64,000 nt of DNA from Nematopogon swammerdamellus (GCA_946902875.1 OX336343.1:4577754-4641753), one strand, 5' to 3'; counted from the first letter of the stretch, positions 58,801 to 60,248 are shown. Made by a program: numbers and translations. The notes: generated by a model not told the origin, from the letters alone.

Positions 58801-60248
58801 TTCGTCTAATTCCGTTCAGTGGTTTTTGCGTGATGCGCGTACAGACAAACAAACAAACAAACAAAAATTTTAAAAACTGTTCTAAAATGTTCAGTATCTC
58901 ATTCTAAGCCACCCTGGTTAGTTTTTTTCCGAATACATTCAATGTACAGACTTTCTTACCTTTACGATTTTATTATATGTATAGATGAAATGCTGTAAAC
59001 TTTAATATTTACCTAATTGTGGATTTAATTGACAACATGTTAAGCTAAATCTAGCGAGAAAAATGTTAAGTTTAAGGCAGCGCCACAGGTAGCGCATAAT
59101 ATGTATGAAGGTGTGTCGTGTTCGTGTCGTGTAAAAGTCGATACTATTTTCATCGACTACAATCACTAGTGGTGCAAAGCGTGCAACACTGTAATGTCAG
59201 TCAAACGTCAATTTACTCCGTCTTCCAAAAAAAACAGACTATAGACAATTATTAGTCTCTTGCCTAGATACAATACAAGCTATAGACAATTATTTGTTAA
59301 AAAAAAATTATAAAATTTGTGATGAACTCAAGTGTACCGGTGTAGTACCTAAGCCTGAAACGAATAAATGATATATTCTTGTGCTCAACGTTGAGATCCT
59401 ACTAATAGATAGCCCAAGTGCAGAATATGAACACTGCAGAAAAATTAGGTTCTCATACATTTGTCTTTCGCTGCCTCTAAAGCAAACATTTCTCAACAAA
59501 AAAACTCCATGGGACTTTGTTCTCAAGGTGCATTTAGCCAACTATAGAAACTTTGGCAGGTTTTGTGCTGAAAAAGTTTATTTCATAATGCTGACTATAA
59601 AATAATAGTTTTTGTGTGGTTTCATATTTTTATGGCAAATCTCGCCATGTTTGTAGCTTGTAGATGGCATGGCGCCTCTCTGTATGTGCTTTCGCGAGGA
59701 GTGGTATTATTTCCTGTGTCTGATCATATTTTGAACTTTAGGGCACAGGCACCCATGTCGGTTGTCCATAAAAAAAATATTATGTTATTTTTAATTTGGA
59801 ATAGCAAAATTGCCAAGCTCGCCTAACCGTTCACTGTCATCCAAGTATTTTCGATTGGTACAGTACGGTGAGACAGTCAAAGGTGGCATCGTCCCTTTCC
59901 GTCAAAGACGAATGTGATCGAACGCACTTGTGTTGTTCGCTGTCGCACGAGGTCAACTGATGCGACGTGGTCGGCGACCAATACGCATTGAAGTCGGCAA
60001 GAGAGTCGGTTTCTATTGGTCACGCCATAAGGTACATCGACGTAACCTCTGAGTTATGTCGCCACTGTACCAATGATAAAAATATAAACCGTAATATTAA
60101 AAGTGTAAATTTGTTGCAGCGGGTCGGCGAACCAGTGCATCAGCGTGTACAACCTTCAGGGCGCCTCCCTCAACACCATCCGCTTCCACGAGGGGTTCAT
60201 GGGCGCCAGGATCGGCCCCGTCTCCTGCCTCGCCTTCCATCCCCTCAG
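7628..60248 (+). CDS. raptor: Raptor, regulatory-associated protein of mTOR (27 exons, 3' end not in window)
   Basis: Raptor is the mTORC1 scaffold that binds mTOR and presents substrates carrying TOS motifs at the lysosome (family knowledge). Twenty-seven exons join in phase to 1274 codons plus 2 nt. Domains: acidic N-terminus (1-60); RNC caspase-like domain (about 65-365) with HYNGHGVP at 158-165 and YDCSNAG at 203-209; armadillo/HEAT region (about 370-705); a Ser-rich, poorly conserved linker (about 706-890); basic/acidic helix (901-925); C-terminal WD40 propeller (about 930 to the end). Human Raptor is 1335 residues, so about 20-25 terminal residues are missing. The final exon is probably beyond 64000. 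The span exceeds 52 kb because of transposons in nearly every intron. Exon 17 is present in five tandem copies. Confidence 0.96.
8190..8260. repeat. GC-rich inverted repeat in intron 1
   Basis: AGCCCGTGCGGGCCC and GGGCCCGCGCGGGCCCC lie on either side of about 36 nt and can pair. The surrounding intron is AT-rich. Nothing else is recognised in 7830-8550. Confidence 0.45.
8553..8640 (-). mobile_element. tRNA-derived SINE fragment
   Basis: The reverse complement carries a box-B-like GTTCGAATCCGGCCGGCGT. It shares its layout with copies at 44495-44600 and 46945-47060. No tRNA acceptor stem can be formed. Confidence 0.55.
8664..8766 (+). CDS. raptor: Raptor exon 2
   Basis: Encodes [20 protein letters not shown] and ends CARLECWI plus one base of Asp. 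This is the first conserved block of the RNC domain. The acceptor is preceded by (TG)n rather than a pyrimidine tract. Donor G|gtgagc. Confidence 0.95.
9041..9222 (-). mobile_element. S1 SINE, 5'-truncated
   Basis: A-rich tail at the left, body ending at GTTTCATTCAG; the head is missing. Confidence 0.75.
9355..9516. repeat. Long hairpin in Raptor intron 2
   Basis: Arms 9355-9429 and 9443-9516 are near-complementary over about 74 nt around a 13-nt loop. The inner 30 bp or so (TATGGGACCC ... GAGGACATGTT) pair almost perfectly. It could be a fold-back MITE or a hairpin RNA precursor; the sequence does not decide. Confidence 0.75.
9575..10025 (+). mobile_element. R2-type LINE 3' fragment
   Basis: Matches the C-terminal coding end and 3' region of the element at 14313-16357 ([12 protein letters not shown] and YMERASKTS, then the block around CGAAACGTAACGCATGCTGG). 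It ends with the shared GGGCCCGGATATGTTCGGTG segment. Confidence 0.7.
10045..10378 (-). mobile_element. S1 SINE with B head
   Basis: S1 body followed on the plus strand not by the tRNA-like head but by the B module (TTAGTCGCCTTTTACGAC ... GGCCCCACACGGTAC). Confidence 0.8.
10417..10538 (+). CDS. raptor: Raptor exon 3
   Basis: Completes Asp, then reads [20 protein letters not shown] and [16 protein letters not shown], highly conserved in Raptor. Acceptor attgcag, donor GAT|gtgagc. An S2 SINE begins within about 20 nt of the donor. Confidence 0.96.
10555..10757 (-). mobile_element. S2 SINE with partial B head
   Basis: A GTTGTTGTT run, the S2 core, then the CGCCTTTTACGACATGCACGGGGAGAGATGC part of the B module (cited in two overlapping pieces: CGCCTTTTACGACATGCA and CACGGGGAGAGATGC). 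It starts almost at the exon 3 donor. Confidence 0.75.
10769..11153 (-). mobile_element. S1 SINE with tRNA-like head
   Basis: Full-length copy. In the reverse complement it starts TCAGCCTCGATAGCTCAGTG (box-A-like) with a box-B-like GGTTCGGATTCC, followed by the S1 body and a poly-A tail. Confidence 0.85.
11165..11876 (-). mobile_element. Cluster of S1 and S2 SINE fragments
   Basis: A degraded S1 body (11165-11335), a partial S2 (about 11436-11548), and an S1 body with B head (11549-11876), all in minus orientation and head to tail. Confidence 0.7.
11877..12660. other. Unannotated part of Raptor intron 3
   Basis: No gene recognised. A short GC-rich patch lies at about 12080-12120; the rest is AT-rich. 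The block at 12330-12420 looks like a MITE end, but its partner is not seen. Confidence 0.4.
12665..13150. repeat. Inverted repeat flanking an S3 SINE
   Basis: About 12665-12800 reappears reverse-complemented at about 13020-13150, sharing CATGCGATATTGAATGTTC, GTAGGTGGGTAATTAATG and TAGCTAGCGCAAGGTCG. Between the arms lies a minus-oriented S3 SINE fragment (about 12870-13015) with its (ATAC)n end. Confidence 0.75.
13466..13627 (-). pseudogene. Pogo-like transposase C-terminal remnant
   Basis: The minus frame reads [20 protein letters not shown] and ends [12 protein letters not shown] then stop. The tail resembles the PCNA-binding motif (Q-x-x-I-x-x-F) reported for pogo transposases. The DDE core is absent, lost at the insertion point near 13628. 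Confidence 0.65.
13750..13955 (-). pseudogene. MADF-domain fragment
   Basis: From ATG at 13955 the frame reads [20 protein letters not shown] followed by VKSKEFMNN. That is the start of a MADF (Myb/SANT-like) DNA-binding domain, often carried by Harbinger-type transposons as a second protein. It breaks after about 55 residues into GC-rich sequence. Probably part of a transposon nested in the pogo-like element. Confidence 0.6.
13960..14303. other. GC-rich segment inside the pogo-like element
   Basis: Strongly GC-rich with short inverted repeats (for example TTCCGGCGGTCGCG and CGCGACCGCCGGAA around 14245-14275). No coherent reading frame. Probably the non-coding end of the MADF-bearing insertion. 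Confidence 0.4.
14313..16357 (-). mobile_element. R2-superclade LINE, 5'-truncated
   Basis: The element lies between direct repeats TTAAGCGGG (14304-14312 and 16358-16366), consistent with a 9-bp target duplication, although the host element itself is rich in this word. It carries one long reverse-transcriptase frame and about 180 bp of 3' region. Related 3' fragments occur at about 427-512, 9575-10025, 17150-17395, 17755-17830 and 32885-33345. Confidence 0.75.
14492..16352 (-). CDS. Reverse transcriptase with R2-type C-terminal zinc motif (5'-truncated)
   Basis: Target-primed retrotransposition enzyme. From the first Met (16261) there are 589 residues; the open frame extends upstream to about 16352 ([18 protein letters not shown]), an RT palm/finger block. 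Motifs numbered from that Met: LDFENAF at 48-54 (motif A), [10 protein letters not shown] at 107-116 (motif B) and FADD at 154-157 (catalytic). Near residue 480 are CPSC, H and C with spacing C-x2-C-x8-H-x4-C, followed by YRHDKV, the arrangement before the restriction-like endonuclease in R2/NeSL-type LINEs. No stop or frameshift interrupts what remains. The N-terminal DNA-binding region is missing, so the copy is not autonomous. Confidence 0.82.
16460..17016. other. Raptor intron 3, last part
   Basis: A LINE tail fragment in plus orientation lies at about 16605-16740 (GGCATGGCATTCGCAACCCC, then GCGCCACATGTCGC), preceded by AT-rich sequence. Nothing recognised in 16750-17000. Confidence 0.5.
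17017..17136 (+). CDS. raptor: Raptor exon 4, first half of the caspase-like dyad
   Basis: Exactly 40 codons: [19 protein letters not shown], then [11 protein letters not shown] and GEIWVFNR. The His of NGHG is residue 162, equivalent to the caspase-fold His of the RNC domain. Acceptor aatgcag, donor AGG|gtgtgt. Confidence 0.96.
17150..17395 (-). pseudogene. R2-type RT fragment next to exon 4
   Basis: The minus frame reads [20 protein letters not shown] and later [15 protein letters not shown], the same region as residues 71-131 of the LINE at 14492-16352. A second piece of the same element lies at about 17755-17830. The first begins about 15 nt after the exon 4 donor. Confidence 0.75.
17396..18302. 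other. Raptor intron 4, remainder
   Basis: Apart from the short LINE piece at about 17755-17830, no feature is recognised. The region ends with an AT-rich run and the acceptor gtgtgcgcag. Confidence 0.4.
18303..18449 (+). CDS. raptor: Raptor exon 5, second half of the caspase-like dyad
   Basis: 49 codons: [18 protein letters not shown], then [17 protein letters not shown]. Cys205 in DCSNAG corresponds to the catalytic Cys position of the caspase-like fold. Donor AAT|gtatgc. Confidence 0.96.
18605..18915 (-). mobile_element. LINE 3'-end repeat
   Basis: Shares most of its length with 37725-37925, including CCACGAAGTCTCGTATTAG and CTACTTCCTGGGGTTTGAA. The orientation is taken from the A/T-rich left end and is uncertain. 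It lies in intron 5; 18916-19555 has nothing recognised. Confidence 0.5.
19560..19935 (+). mobile_element. LINE 3' end with poly-A
   Basis: The plus frame reads [20 protein letters not shown], a C-x2-C...H...C knuckle typical of the ORF2 C-terminus of Jockey/R1-like LINEs. About 200 bp of 3' UTR and an A-rich end follow. It stops about 35 nt before Raptor exon 6. A split relative lies at 22462-24760. Confidence 0.7.
19970..20205 (+). CDS. raptor: Raptor exon 6
   Basis: 78 codons plus 2 nt: includes [20 protein letters not shown] and [20 protein letters not shown], matching the [14 protein letters not shown] block of the RNC domain. Donor AA|gtcagt; the Lys is completed in exon 7. Confidence 0.95.
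20206..21018. other. Raptor intron 6
   Basis: Contains a short copy of the repeat AAAAGGAGGAGGTTCTCAAT (about 20350-20372; also at 29458), a GC-rich patch at 20575-20790, and an S3 fragment near 20800-20910. No gene seen. Confidence 0.45.
21019..21201 (+). CDS. raptor: Raptor exon 7, end of RNC domain
   Basis: Reads [40 protein letters not shown] and [10 protein letters not shown], nearly invariant in Raptor. Acceptor tgtccag, donor AG|gtgata. Confidence 0.96.
21302..21860. mobile_element. Two opposed RTE-type LINE tails
   Basis: A plus-oriented tail (about 21302-21545) ends in (TGAC)n. A minus-oriented tail starts with (TCAG)n at about 21593. The palindromic ATCAAATTATATGATGAGTA segment lies between them. 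Both carry the C-terminal coding end found intact at 46340-46725. Both are decayed. Confidence 0.65.
22243..22439 (+). CDS. raptor: Raptor exon 8
   Basis: [36 protein letters not shown] and [16 protein letters not shown], the link into the HEAT/armadillo region. Acceptor gttcag, donor G|gtatgt. Confidence 0.95.
22900..24015. mobile_element. AAGTGCGAGTCGAACTCGCG-type repeat, split by an RTE tail
   Basis: Shares its parts with 28688-29135: the CAAGTGCGAGT block, the ACGTTAGAGCAAAA block and the CTTAGTAAT block. An RTE tail (23042-23350) sits in the middle of it, beginning with (TCAG)n. Confidence 0.6.
23042..23350 (-). pseudogene. RTE-type LINE C-terminal fragment
   Basis: The minus frame reads [20 protein letters not shown], then a [11 protein letters not shown] segment. 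It is a frameshifted version of [12 protein letters not shown] in the copy at 46471-46713. It lies with its (TCAG)n tail at the left. Confidence 0.75.
24905..25885. mobile_element. SINE cluster in intron 8 (S2, B head, S3)
   Basis: An S2 fragment (about 24928-25075, minus); a B head in plus orientation (about 25295-25375); a repeat also found at 5200-5300 (about 25575-25695); a plus-oriented S3 body (about 25695-25880) ending in the inverse of its GGGGTAAGCAGAG core. Confidence 0.65.
25993..26340 (-). pseudogene. LINE ORF2 C-terminus
   Basis: The minus frame reads [20 protein letters not shown] and [20 protein letters not shown], ending KELGWLE then stop. This is the C-terminal end of a Jockey-like ORF2 (RNase H end and zinc knuckle). 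It is truncated upstream at about 26340, some 40 nt before Raptor exon 9. A short relative is at 30128-30200. Confidence 0.75.
26383..26624 (+). CDS. raptor: Raptor exon 9, HEAT region
   Basis: 80 codons plus completion of Gly: [57 protein letters not shown] and [12 protein letters not shown]. Acceptor cggtcag, donor CCT|gtgagt; an S2 SINE follows the donor directly. Confidence 0.96.
26631..27300 (-). mobile_element. SINE cluster S2, S4, S1, S4
   Basis: S2 (26631-26762), the tail of S4 (26763-26815), an S1 with tRNA-like head (26816-27079), then the rest of the S4 body (27080-27300). The order implies the S1 copy inserted into S4, which resumes with its expected sequence (ACATGCTCCGACCAGCC). 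Confidence 0.7.
27430..27725. mobile_element. B head plus S3 body, then LINE tail
   Basis: A plus-oriented B head runs into a degraded S3 body (about 27436-27620). A minus-oriented LINE tail (about 27635-27725, with CGAATGCCATGCCAG) follows. Confidence 0.55.
27794..27868 (+). CDS. raptor: Raptor exon 10
   Basis: 25 codons: [20 protein letters not shown] and DTSVE, matching human SCQADLVKDNGHKYFLSVL. Acceptor cttgtag, donor GAG|gtatgt. It begins amid repeat sequence but is fully conserved. Confidence 0.95.
28188..28268 (+). CDS. raptor: Raptor exon 11
   Basis: 27 codons: [20 protein letters not shown] and GQEAALQ, matching human AEHRTMTAFILAVIVNSYHTGQEACLQ position by position. Acceptor gttgcag, donor CAG|gtaaag. 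A LINE tail lies at about 28010-28095. Confidence 0.95.
28688..29135. mobile_element. Dispersed CAAGTGCGAGT-type repeat
   Basis: Left end CGGCCAAGTGCGAGTAGGAC, right end a (GACAGACGG)-like run then GGCTTAGTAATAGGGTCCCG. The pieces recur at 22900-24015. No ORF identified; SINE or LINE-tail status undecided. Confidence 0.6.
29590..29726. repeat. Long hairpin upstream of exon 12
   Basis: Arms 29590-29646 and 29671-29726 are almost perfectly complementary (CCTAGAGTTGAAGG against CCTTCAACTCTAGG at the loop side; GCCTTCAAAAATGTATGAAA against its inverse outside). The loop is 24 nt. It ends 73 nt before exon 12. The repeat AAAAGGAGGAGGTTCTCAAT lies just upstream at 29458. Confidence 0.85.
29800..29976 (+). 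CDS. raptor: Raptor exon 12
   Basis: 59 codons: [40 protein letters not shown] and [19 protein letters not shown], a core HEAT repeat block. Acceptor preceded by (TG)n then atgtag; donor GAG|gtacag. Confidence 0.96.
30488..31313 (-). mobile_element. hAT transposon remnant
   Basis: Ends TGTTGCAACGAATA and the inverse, with subterminal ATTCGGCC words repeated many times at both ends. Flanks share CCAACT (left ccaactag, right ccaactca), consistent with a degraded 8-bp duplication. Confidence 0.75.
30909..31151 (-). pseudogene. hAT transposase C-terminal dimerisation domain
   Basis: The minus frame reads [20 protein letters not shown] and [17 protein letters not shown], the signature of the hAT C-terminal dimerisation domain. 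The rest of the transposase is missing and the frame shifts upstream. Confidence 0.85.
31736..31892 (+). CDS. raptor: Raptor exon 13
   Basis: [40 protein letters not shown] and HLVRAEILA, matching the HEAT block of human VRCAAVFALGTFVGN. Acceptor gtgacag, donor G|gtcagt. Confidence 0.95.
31955..32075 (+). mobile_element. RTE-type LINE tail
   Basis: Codes [19 protein letters not shown] then QQWTLT in the plus frame, followed by (CTGA)n. 5'-truncated. A GC-rich stretch without recognised features follows to about 32490. Confidence 0.7.
32491..32884 (-). mobile_element. S1 SINE with tRNA-like head
   Basis: A complete copy, closely similar to 10769-11153: poly-A tail at the left, head ending CACTGAGCTAACGAGGCTGA at the right. 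Confidence 0.85.
32885..33345 (+). mobile_element. R2-type LINE 3' fragment
   Basis: The plus frame encodes [20 protein letters not shown] and ERASKT, with the coding end and 3' region of the LINE at 14313-16357 following. It abuts the S1 SINE. Confidence 0.75.
33397..33475 (+). CDS. raptor: Raptor exon 14
   Basis: [20 protein letters not shown] and KSRASS plus 2 nt, end of the HEAT region (human ALSHLVVQYESNFCTVALQF). Acceptor tgttacag, donor AG|gtacct. Confidence 0.92.
33590..33946. mobile_element. TTGGAAGACGGAG MITE, copy A (uninterrupted)
   Basis: Inverted ends TATAGTTTGTTTTTTTGGAA and its inverse, about 355 bp, no ORF. Copy B at 56496-59244 is the same element with a 2.4-kb insertion. 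Confidence 0.8.
34350..34640. repeat. Dispersed repeat shared with 5455-5760
   Basis: Both copies contain GTTCGGCACAT, ATACCTTTT and TTATGATTGTATCAGCACGA at matching spacing. Nature unknown. The rest of 33950-34960 holds no recognised feature. Confidence 0.6.
34991..35356 (+). repeat. 22-bp minisatellite before exon 15
   Basis: About 16-17 units of a 22-bp motif (AGATCCCTGTCTTAAAAAGA plus TT). The array ends about 30 nt before the exon 15 acceptor, and each unit carries CTGTCTT. Confidence 0.9.
35386..35543 (+). CDS. raptor: Raptor exon 15, Ser-rich linker
   Basis: Completes Arg then reads [40 protein letters not shown] and [12 protein letters not shown]. It has little resemblance to the human linker, as expected for this region. 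Acceptor catcag; donor G|gtctct is weak but joins exon 16 in frame. Confidence 0.8.
35875..36135 (+). mobile_element. S4 SINE
   Basis: Plus-oriented S4, 5' part at about 35885 (CCTTACTAGGTGGTAGG) and A-rich end at about 36133 after the inverse of its core. Confidence 0.7.
36271..36383 (+). CDS. raptor: Raptor exon 16
   Basis: [20 protein letters not shown] and [18 protein letters not shown], aligned with human FNSVYTQIWRVLLHLAADPYPEV. Acceptor ggttgcag, donor CAG|gtttgc; ends in phase 0. Confidence 0.95.
36505..37085 (-). mobile_element. Degraded S1 SINE hosting a hAT MITE
   Basis: The S1 tail and body start at 36505, are interrupted at 36564 and resume at about 37048 (CACCTTGGTGATTTGGGTGC). 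Confidence 0.65.
36565..37039. mobile_element. hAT MITE, 475 bp
   Basis: Left end CAGTGATTCGCAAACTGG, right end inverse of CAGTGGTTCTCAAAC. Perfect 8-bp duplications GTATAACA at 36557-36564 and 37040-37047. No ORF. Confidence 0.9.
37075..37360. repeat. Inverted repeat in intron 16
   Basis: TCCTTCATCGCAGGAGAG at about 37080 reappears inverted at about 37335, with CTGCAGCTGTG/CAGCTGC next to it. Inside is the block ACCTAATGTTGAGG that also occurs near 2480 and 4955. Probably a decayed MITE. Confidence 0.6.
37725..37930 (-). mobile_element. LINE 3'-end repeat
   Basis: Second copy of the 18605-18915 repeat (CCACGAAGTCTCGTATTAG shared). Confidence 0.5.
38040..38178 (+). CDS. raptor: Raptor exon 17, copy 1
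   Basis: 46 codons plus 1 nt: [37 protein letters not shown] and [10 protein letters not shown] with exon 18. Acceptor cacacag and donor G|gtaact. Part of the variable Ser/Pro-rich linker. An alternative acceptor ending at 38003 would add 12 in-frame residues ([12 protein letters not shown]); the stronger-looking pyrimidine tract lies upstream of that, so the 5' boundary is uncertain. Confidence 0.8.
38226..38364 (+). CDS. raptor: Raptor exon 17, copy 2 (tandem duplicate)
   Basis: 139 nt, same splice signals. Differences from copy 1 are silent: TTG to CTG (Leu), CGC to CGG (Arg) and ACA to ACG (Thr). The protein is identical to copy 1. Separated from copy 1 by 47 nt. Confidence 0.75.
38412..38550 (+). 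CDS. raptor: Raptor exon 17, copy 3 (tandem duplicate)
   Basis: 139 nt. Adds one amino-acid change (GTG to GCG, Val to Ala in PHVHN) and a silent TTG to CTG. Separated from copy 2 by 47 nt. Confidence 0.75.
38585..38723 (+). CDS. raptor: Raptor exon 17, copy 4 (tandem duplicate)
   Basis: 139 nt. Encodes the Ala version; carries silent TCG to TCT and keeps CGC. The spacer before it is only 34 nt because 13 nt present in the other spacers (GTTAGCACATACT) are missing. Confidence 0.75.
38771..38901 (+). pseudogene. raptor: Raptor exon 17, copy 5 (frame-breaking duplicate)
   Basis: 131 nt with the same acceptor and donor. Relative to copy 4 it lacks 6 nt (GCGCAC region) and 2 nt (CT of ACTCTGCC). 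Spliced to exon 18 it shifts the frame and makes a TAG exactly at the exon 18/19 junction. So it is dead or acts as a poison exon. Confidence 0.75.
39261..40752. mobile_element. Mutator-like terminal-inverted-repeat element
   Basis: Starts AGATATGAGCGCCG, ends with the inverse of AGGTATGAGCGCCG. Perfect 10-bp duplications AGGCCGGCAT at 39251-39260 and 40753-40762. Length 1492 bp. The interior is GGC-rich ends around a minisatellite, with no transposase. A 9-11 bp duplication points to a Mutator-like (MULE) element, but other superfamilies are possible. Confidence 0.75.
39357..40612 (-). repeat. 85/95-bp minisatellite
   Basis: About 14 units around GTTCAGGTAGAAAGCTGGTA, in two lengths differing by a 10-bp duplicated GGCGCCGACC. 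It is open in several minus frames because unit length is not a multiple of three and the sequence lacks stops; it is not coding. Units to the right share a GTTGAAGCAG variant, those to the left GTTGACGCAG. Confidence 0.9.
40972..41055 (+). CDS. raptor: Raptor exon 18
   Basis: Completes Gly, then [20 protein letters not shown] and HNNSLN plus 1 nt. Variable linker. Acceptor gtttcag, donor A|gtgagt. Confidence 0.88.
41084..41636. mobile_element. S1 SINE pair in opposite orientation
   Basis: A minus S1 with B head (41084-41278 and 41501-41636) is split by a plus-oriented S1 copy (about 41280-41500) with poly-A at its right end. The two bodies form inverted arms 41095-41277 and 41299-41486. Confidence 0.85.
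41693..41790 (+). CDS. raptor: Raptor exon 19
   Basis: [20 protein letters not shown] and [13 protein letters not shown], aligned with human FCDWSARYFAQPVMKIPEE. Acceptor gcgcag, donor AAG|gtagta. Confidence 0.9.
41865..42430 (-). mobile_element. Probable LINE 3' end with (GATAA)n
   Basis: A GATAAGATAAGATAA run starts a stretch of AT-rich sequence; the layout (microsatellite then TTTATTTCTT) is that of a minus-oriented LINE tail, with a weaker relative at 54625-54720. A hAT-like left end (GCGCTTCCCAAATAGCGGTA) follows at about 42440 without a visible partner. Confidence 0.4.
42538..44319. mobile_element. Harbinger-type DNA element with nested insertion
   Basis: Ends GGCCGTTTTTAGTGTTGCGC on the left and the inverse of GGCCGTTTTTAGAGTTGCGC on the right, flanked by TTA. 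The inverted ends extend over at least 35 bp (GGTGGCCGCCGGTC). No transposase of its own is left. Exact left boundary is within 2 bases. Confidence 0.75.
42927..44100 (-). mobile_element. Unidentified 1.2-kb insertion, probably a retroelement
   Basis: Bounded by direct repeats ACCAGCGCAAC (about 42916-42926 and 44101-44111). On the minus strand it begins GC-balanced and ends A-rich (AAATAAAATGATAGAAAAG). No ORF over about 200 codons and no motif I recognise. The base composition differs from its surroundings. Confidence 0.5.
44495..44600 (-). mobile_element. tRNA-derived SINE (Leu/Ser-like)
   Basis: The reverse complement reads TGTCCGAGTGGTCTGGGAG (box-A-like), then GAGGTTCGAATCCTACCGG (box-B-like). 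The acceptor arms do not pair, so it is not a working tRNA gene. Confidence 0.6.
44708..44783 (+). CDS. raptor: Raptor exon 20
   Basis: [20 protein letters not shown] and RKEAK plus 1 nt; matches human EHDLESQIRKEREWRFLRNSRVRRQA. Acceptor gttttag, donor G|gtacat. Confidence 0.92.
44888..45730. other. Raptor intron 20, remainder
   Basis: A truncated S4 piece lies at 44888-44970. The rest is AT-rich to about 45430 and then ordinary, with no gene recognised. Confidence 0.45.
45731..45860 (+). CDS. raptor: Raptor exon 21, start of WD40 region
   Basis: [40 protein letters not shown] and NF, first blade of the propeller (human GVPSVVKFHPFTPCIAVADKD). Acceptor gtgtgcag, donor GG|gtaagt; an S4 SINE tail starts right at the donor. 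Confidence 0.94.
45867..46060 (-). mobile_element. S4 SINE
   Basis: T-run and S4 core directly after the exon 21 donor, body to GGCCATCTTACATCCAGTAC. Confidence 0.75.
46090..46338 (-). mobile_element. S3 SINE
   Basis: (ACATACTAC) end, GGGGTAAGCAGAGTAATCGG core, body to CCTTTAGCACGGCACC. B head missing. Confidence 0.7.
46340..46730 (+). pseudogene. RTE-type LINE C-terminus
   Basis: The plus frame 46471-46713 reads [37 protein letters not shown] and [20 protein letters not shown], ending QQWTLTR then stop and CTGACTGACTG. Best preserved of the copies here (others at 21302, 23042, 31955, 49500, 54780). Confidence 0.8.
46945..47180 (+). mobile_element. tRNA-derived SINE and tail
   Basis: Box-B-like GAGGTTCGAATCCAACCGG follows a degenerate 5' half, then the tail with CTCCATGGTTCTGATTCCAT, also found at 18520-18540. 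Confidence 0.55.
47287..47575 (-). mobile_element. S1 SINE with B head, internally deleted
   Basis: A deletion removes about 50 bp of the body after GGCTACATC; the B head is complete. Confidence 0.75.
47755..48045 (-). mobile_element. S1 SINE with partial tRNA-like head
   Basis: S1 body to CAACGGTCGAGCGGTCACCC; the promoter part of the head is missing. 48046-48560 has nothing recognised. Confidence 0.7.
48563..48724 (+). CDS. raptor: Raptor exon 22, WD40
   Basis: [40 protein letters not shown] and [13 protein letters not shown], second blade (human CFWDWEKGEKLDYF, VTAMEYLNGQDCSLL). Donor AA|gtcagt. Confidence 0.95.
48738..49135 (-). mobile_element. CR1-like LINE tail
   Basis: The minus frame 49127-48876 reads [40 protein letters not shown] and FKNRLDKYL then stop. 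That is the conserved C-terminal region of CR1/Jockey-type polyproteins, with a 3' UTR ending in (TTTA)n beside the exon 22 donor. A LINE tail of another family follows at about 49140-49260. Confidence 0.75.
49500..49640 (+). mobile_element. RTE-type LINE tail, degraded
   Basis: Remnant of the [24 protein letters not shown] end followed by CTGACTGACTTGG. Truncated at its 5' end. Confidence 0.6.
49699..50091 (+). mobile_element. S1 SINE, full-length, plus orientation
   Basis: Head TCAGCCTCGGTAGCTCAGTG (box-A-like), box-B-like region GTGGTTCAGACGCC (decayed), S1 body, and a tail GCCATAAAAAAAAAG. It defines the polarity of the family. Confidence 0.88.
50630..50754 (+). CDS. raptor: Raptor exon 23, WD40
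   Basis: [20 protein letters not shown] and [20 protein letters not shown]; human counterpart EKNPEMVTAWQGLSDMLP. GC-rich and less conserved in its second half. Acceptor ttgagcag, donor A|gtcagt. Confidence 0.88.
50785..51045. mobile_element. CR1-like tail end and S4 SINE
   Basis: 50785-50870 is the (TTTA)n end with GGGCAGCCTAGGCTGATACG. 50898-51045 is a plus-oriented S4. 51060-51540 is AT-rich with nothing recognised. Confidence 0.65.
51551..52145. mobile_element. Tc1/mariner-type MITE hosting an S3 SINE
   Basis: Inverted ends GAGAGTGTTTCAACTAAAAG and continuing to about 50 bp (CGCCGTTAT, TTGGCTCCACT), flanked by TA on both sides. Interrupted by the SINE at 51799-52129. Confidence 0.85.
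51799..52129 (-). mobile_element. S3 SINE with B head, complete
   Basis: 331 bp between perfect 9-bp duplications TAGTTGAAA (51790-51798 and 52130-52138). 3' microsatellite TATACATACATA at the left, B head ending CACACGGTAC at the right. Reference copy for S3. Confidence 0.9.
52454..52648 (+). CDS. raptor: Raptor exon 24, WD40
   Basis: A Gly/Ala-rich stretch ([20 protein letters not shown]), then [20 protein letters not shown] and [15 protein letters not shown]. The Gly/Ala part replaces the short human loop before WEQETGLLMSSGDVRIVRIWD. Acceptor cgcgcag, donor G|gtattg. Confidence 0.92.
52704..53010 (-). mobile_element. CR1-like LINE tail
   Basis: Same 3' end as 48738-49135, truncated sooner. 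53011-54770 holds no recognised feature apart from a repeat-like stretch at 54110-54240 and a likely LINE tail at 54625-54720. Confidence 0.7.
54780..55015 (+). pseudogene. RTE-type LINE C-terminus
   Basis: The plus frame reads [20 protein letters not shown] and [18 protein letters not shown], then [13 protein letters not shown], and is cut off at about 55015. A somewhat different lineage from the copy at 46340. Confidence 0.75.
55267..55456 (+). CDS. raptor: Raptor exon 25, WD40
   Basis: [40 protein letters not shown] and [12 protein letters not shown], a WD repeat (human SLIVAGLGDGSIRVYDRR). Acceptor gatgcag, donor TG|gtgaga. Confidence 0.95.
55540..56326. other. Raptor intron 25, remainder
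   Basis: A minus-oriented LINE tail lies at about 55540-55735 (TGCGATGCCGACCTGACAGG). A repeat with GACTGCGCTCGAACTTGTC follows, then AT-rich sequence to the acceptor. No gene seen. Confidence 0.5.
56327..56443 (+). CDS. raptor: Raptor exon 26, WD40
   Basis: [20 protein letters not shown] and [19 protein letters not shown] (human VNGDVRIFDPRMPESVNVLQ, LTALDIHPQADLIAC). Acceptor gtgcag, donor TG|gtcagt. Confidence 0.95.
56617..58222. mobile_element. Fold-back element with opposed tandem arrays
   Basis: A 37-bp end CTGTTGCCCGCGGCTTCGCT (continuing to GTATT) at 56617-56653 is inverted at 58186-58222. Inside, the motif GCGAGGCCGAAGGCCGAGCT occurs about 3-4 times in one orientation (56685-56885) and about 9-10 times in the other (57525-58170). 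The period is about 68 bp, so the arms can pair. Confidence 0.85.
56985..57359 (-). pseudogene. Nuclease-like domain fragment in the fold-back element
   Basis: The minus frame reads [35 protein letters not shown] and [18 protein letters not shown]. From memory this resembles the D...ETLGPW...IQRGNA region after the polymerase in some retroelements, possibly a PD-(D/E)xK fold. The function is not certain. The fragment lies between the two opposed arrays. Confidence 0.5.
58223..59010 (+). mobile_element. Tail of the CCCGCGGCTTCGCTCGCG repeat family
   Basis: Contains two copies of TTCCGTTCAGTGGTTTTTGC with ATGCGCGTACA (about 58460-58500 and 58810-58850). The second is followed by (ACAA)n and both by a TATGTATAGA end, so the 3' end is duplicated. 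Confidence 0.6.
59245..60119. other. Raptor intron 26, last part
   Basis: No coding or repeat feature I can name. Weak open frames at 59381-59605 and 59614-59826 lack recognisable domains. Confidence 0.4.
60120..60248 (+). CDS. raptor: Raptor exon 27, last exon in the window
   Basis: [40 protein letters not shown] and PL plus 2 nt (human CGSVNQFTAIYNSSGELINN, DGFMGQRVGAISCLAFHP). Acceptor ttgttgcag, donor AG|gtattt. One more short exon should complete the propeller. Confidence 0.95.
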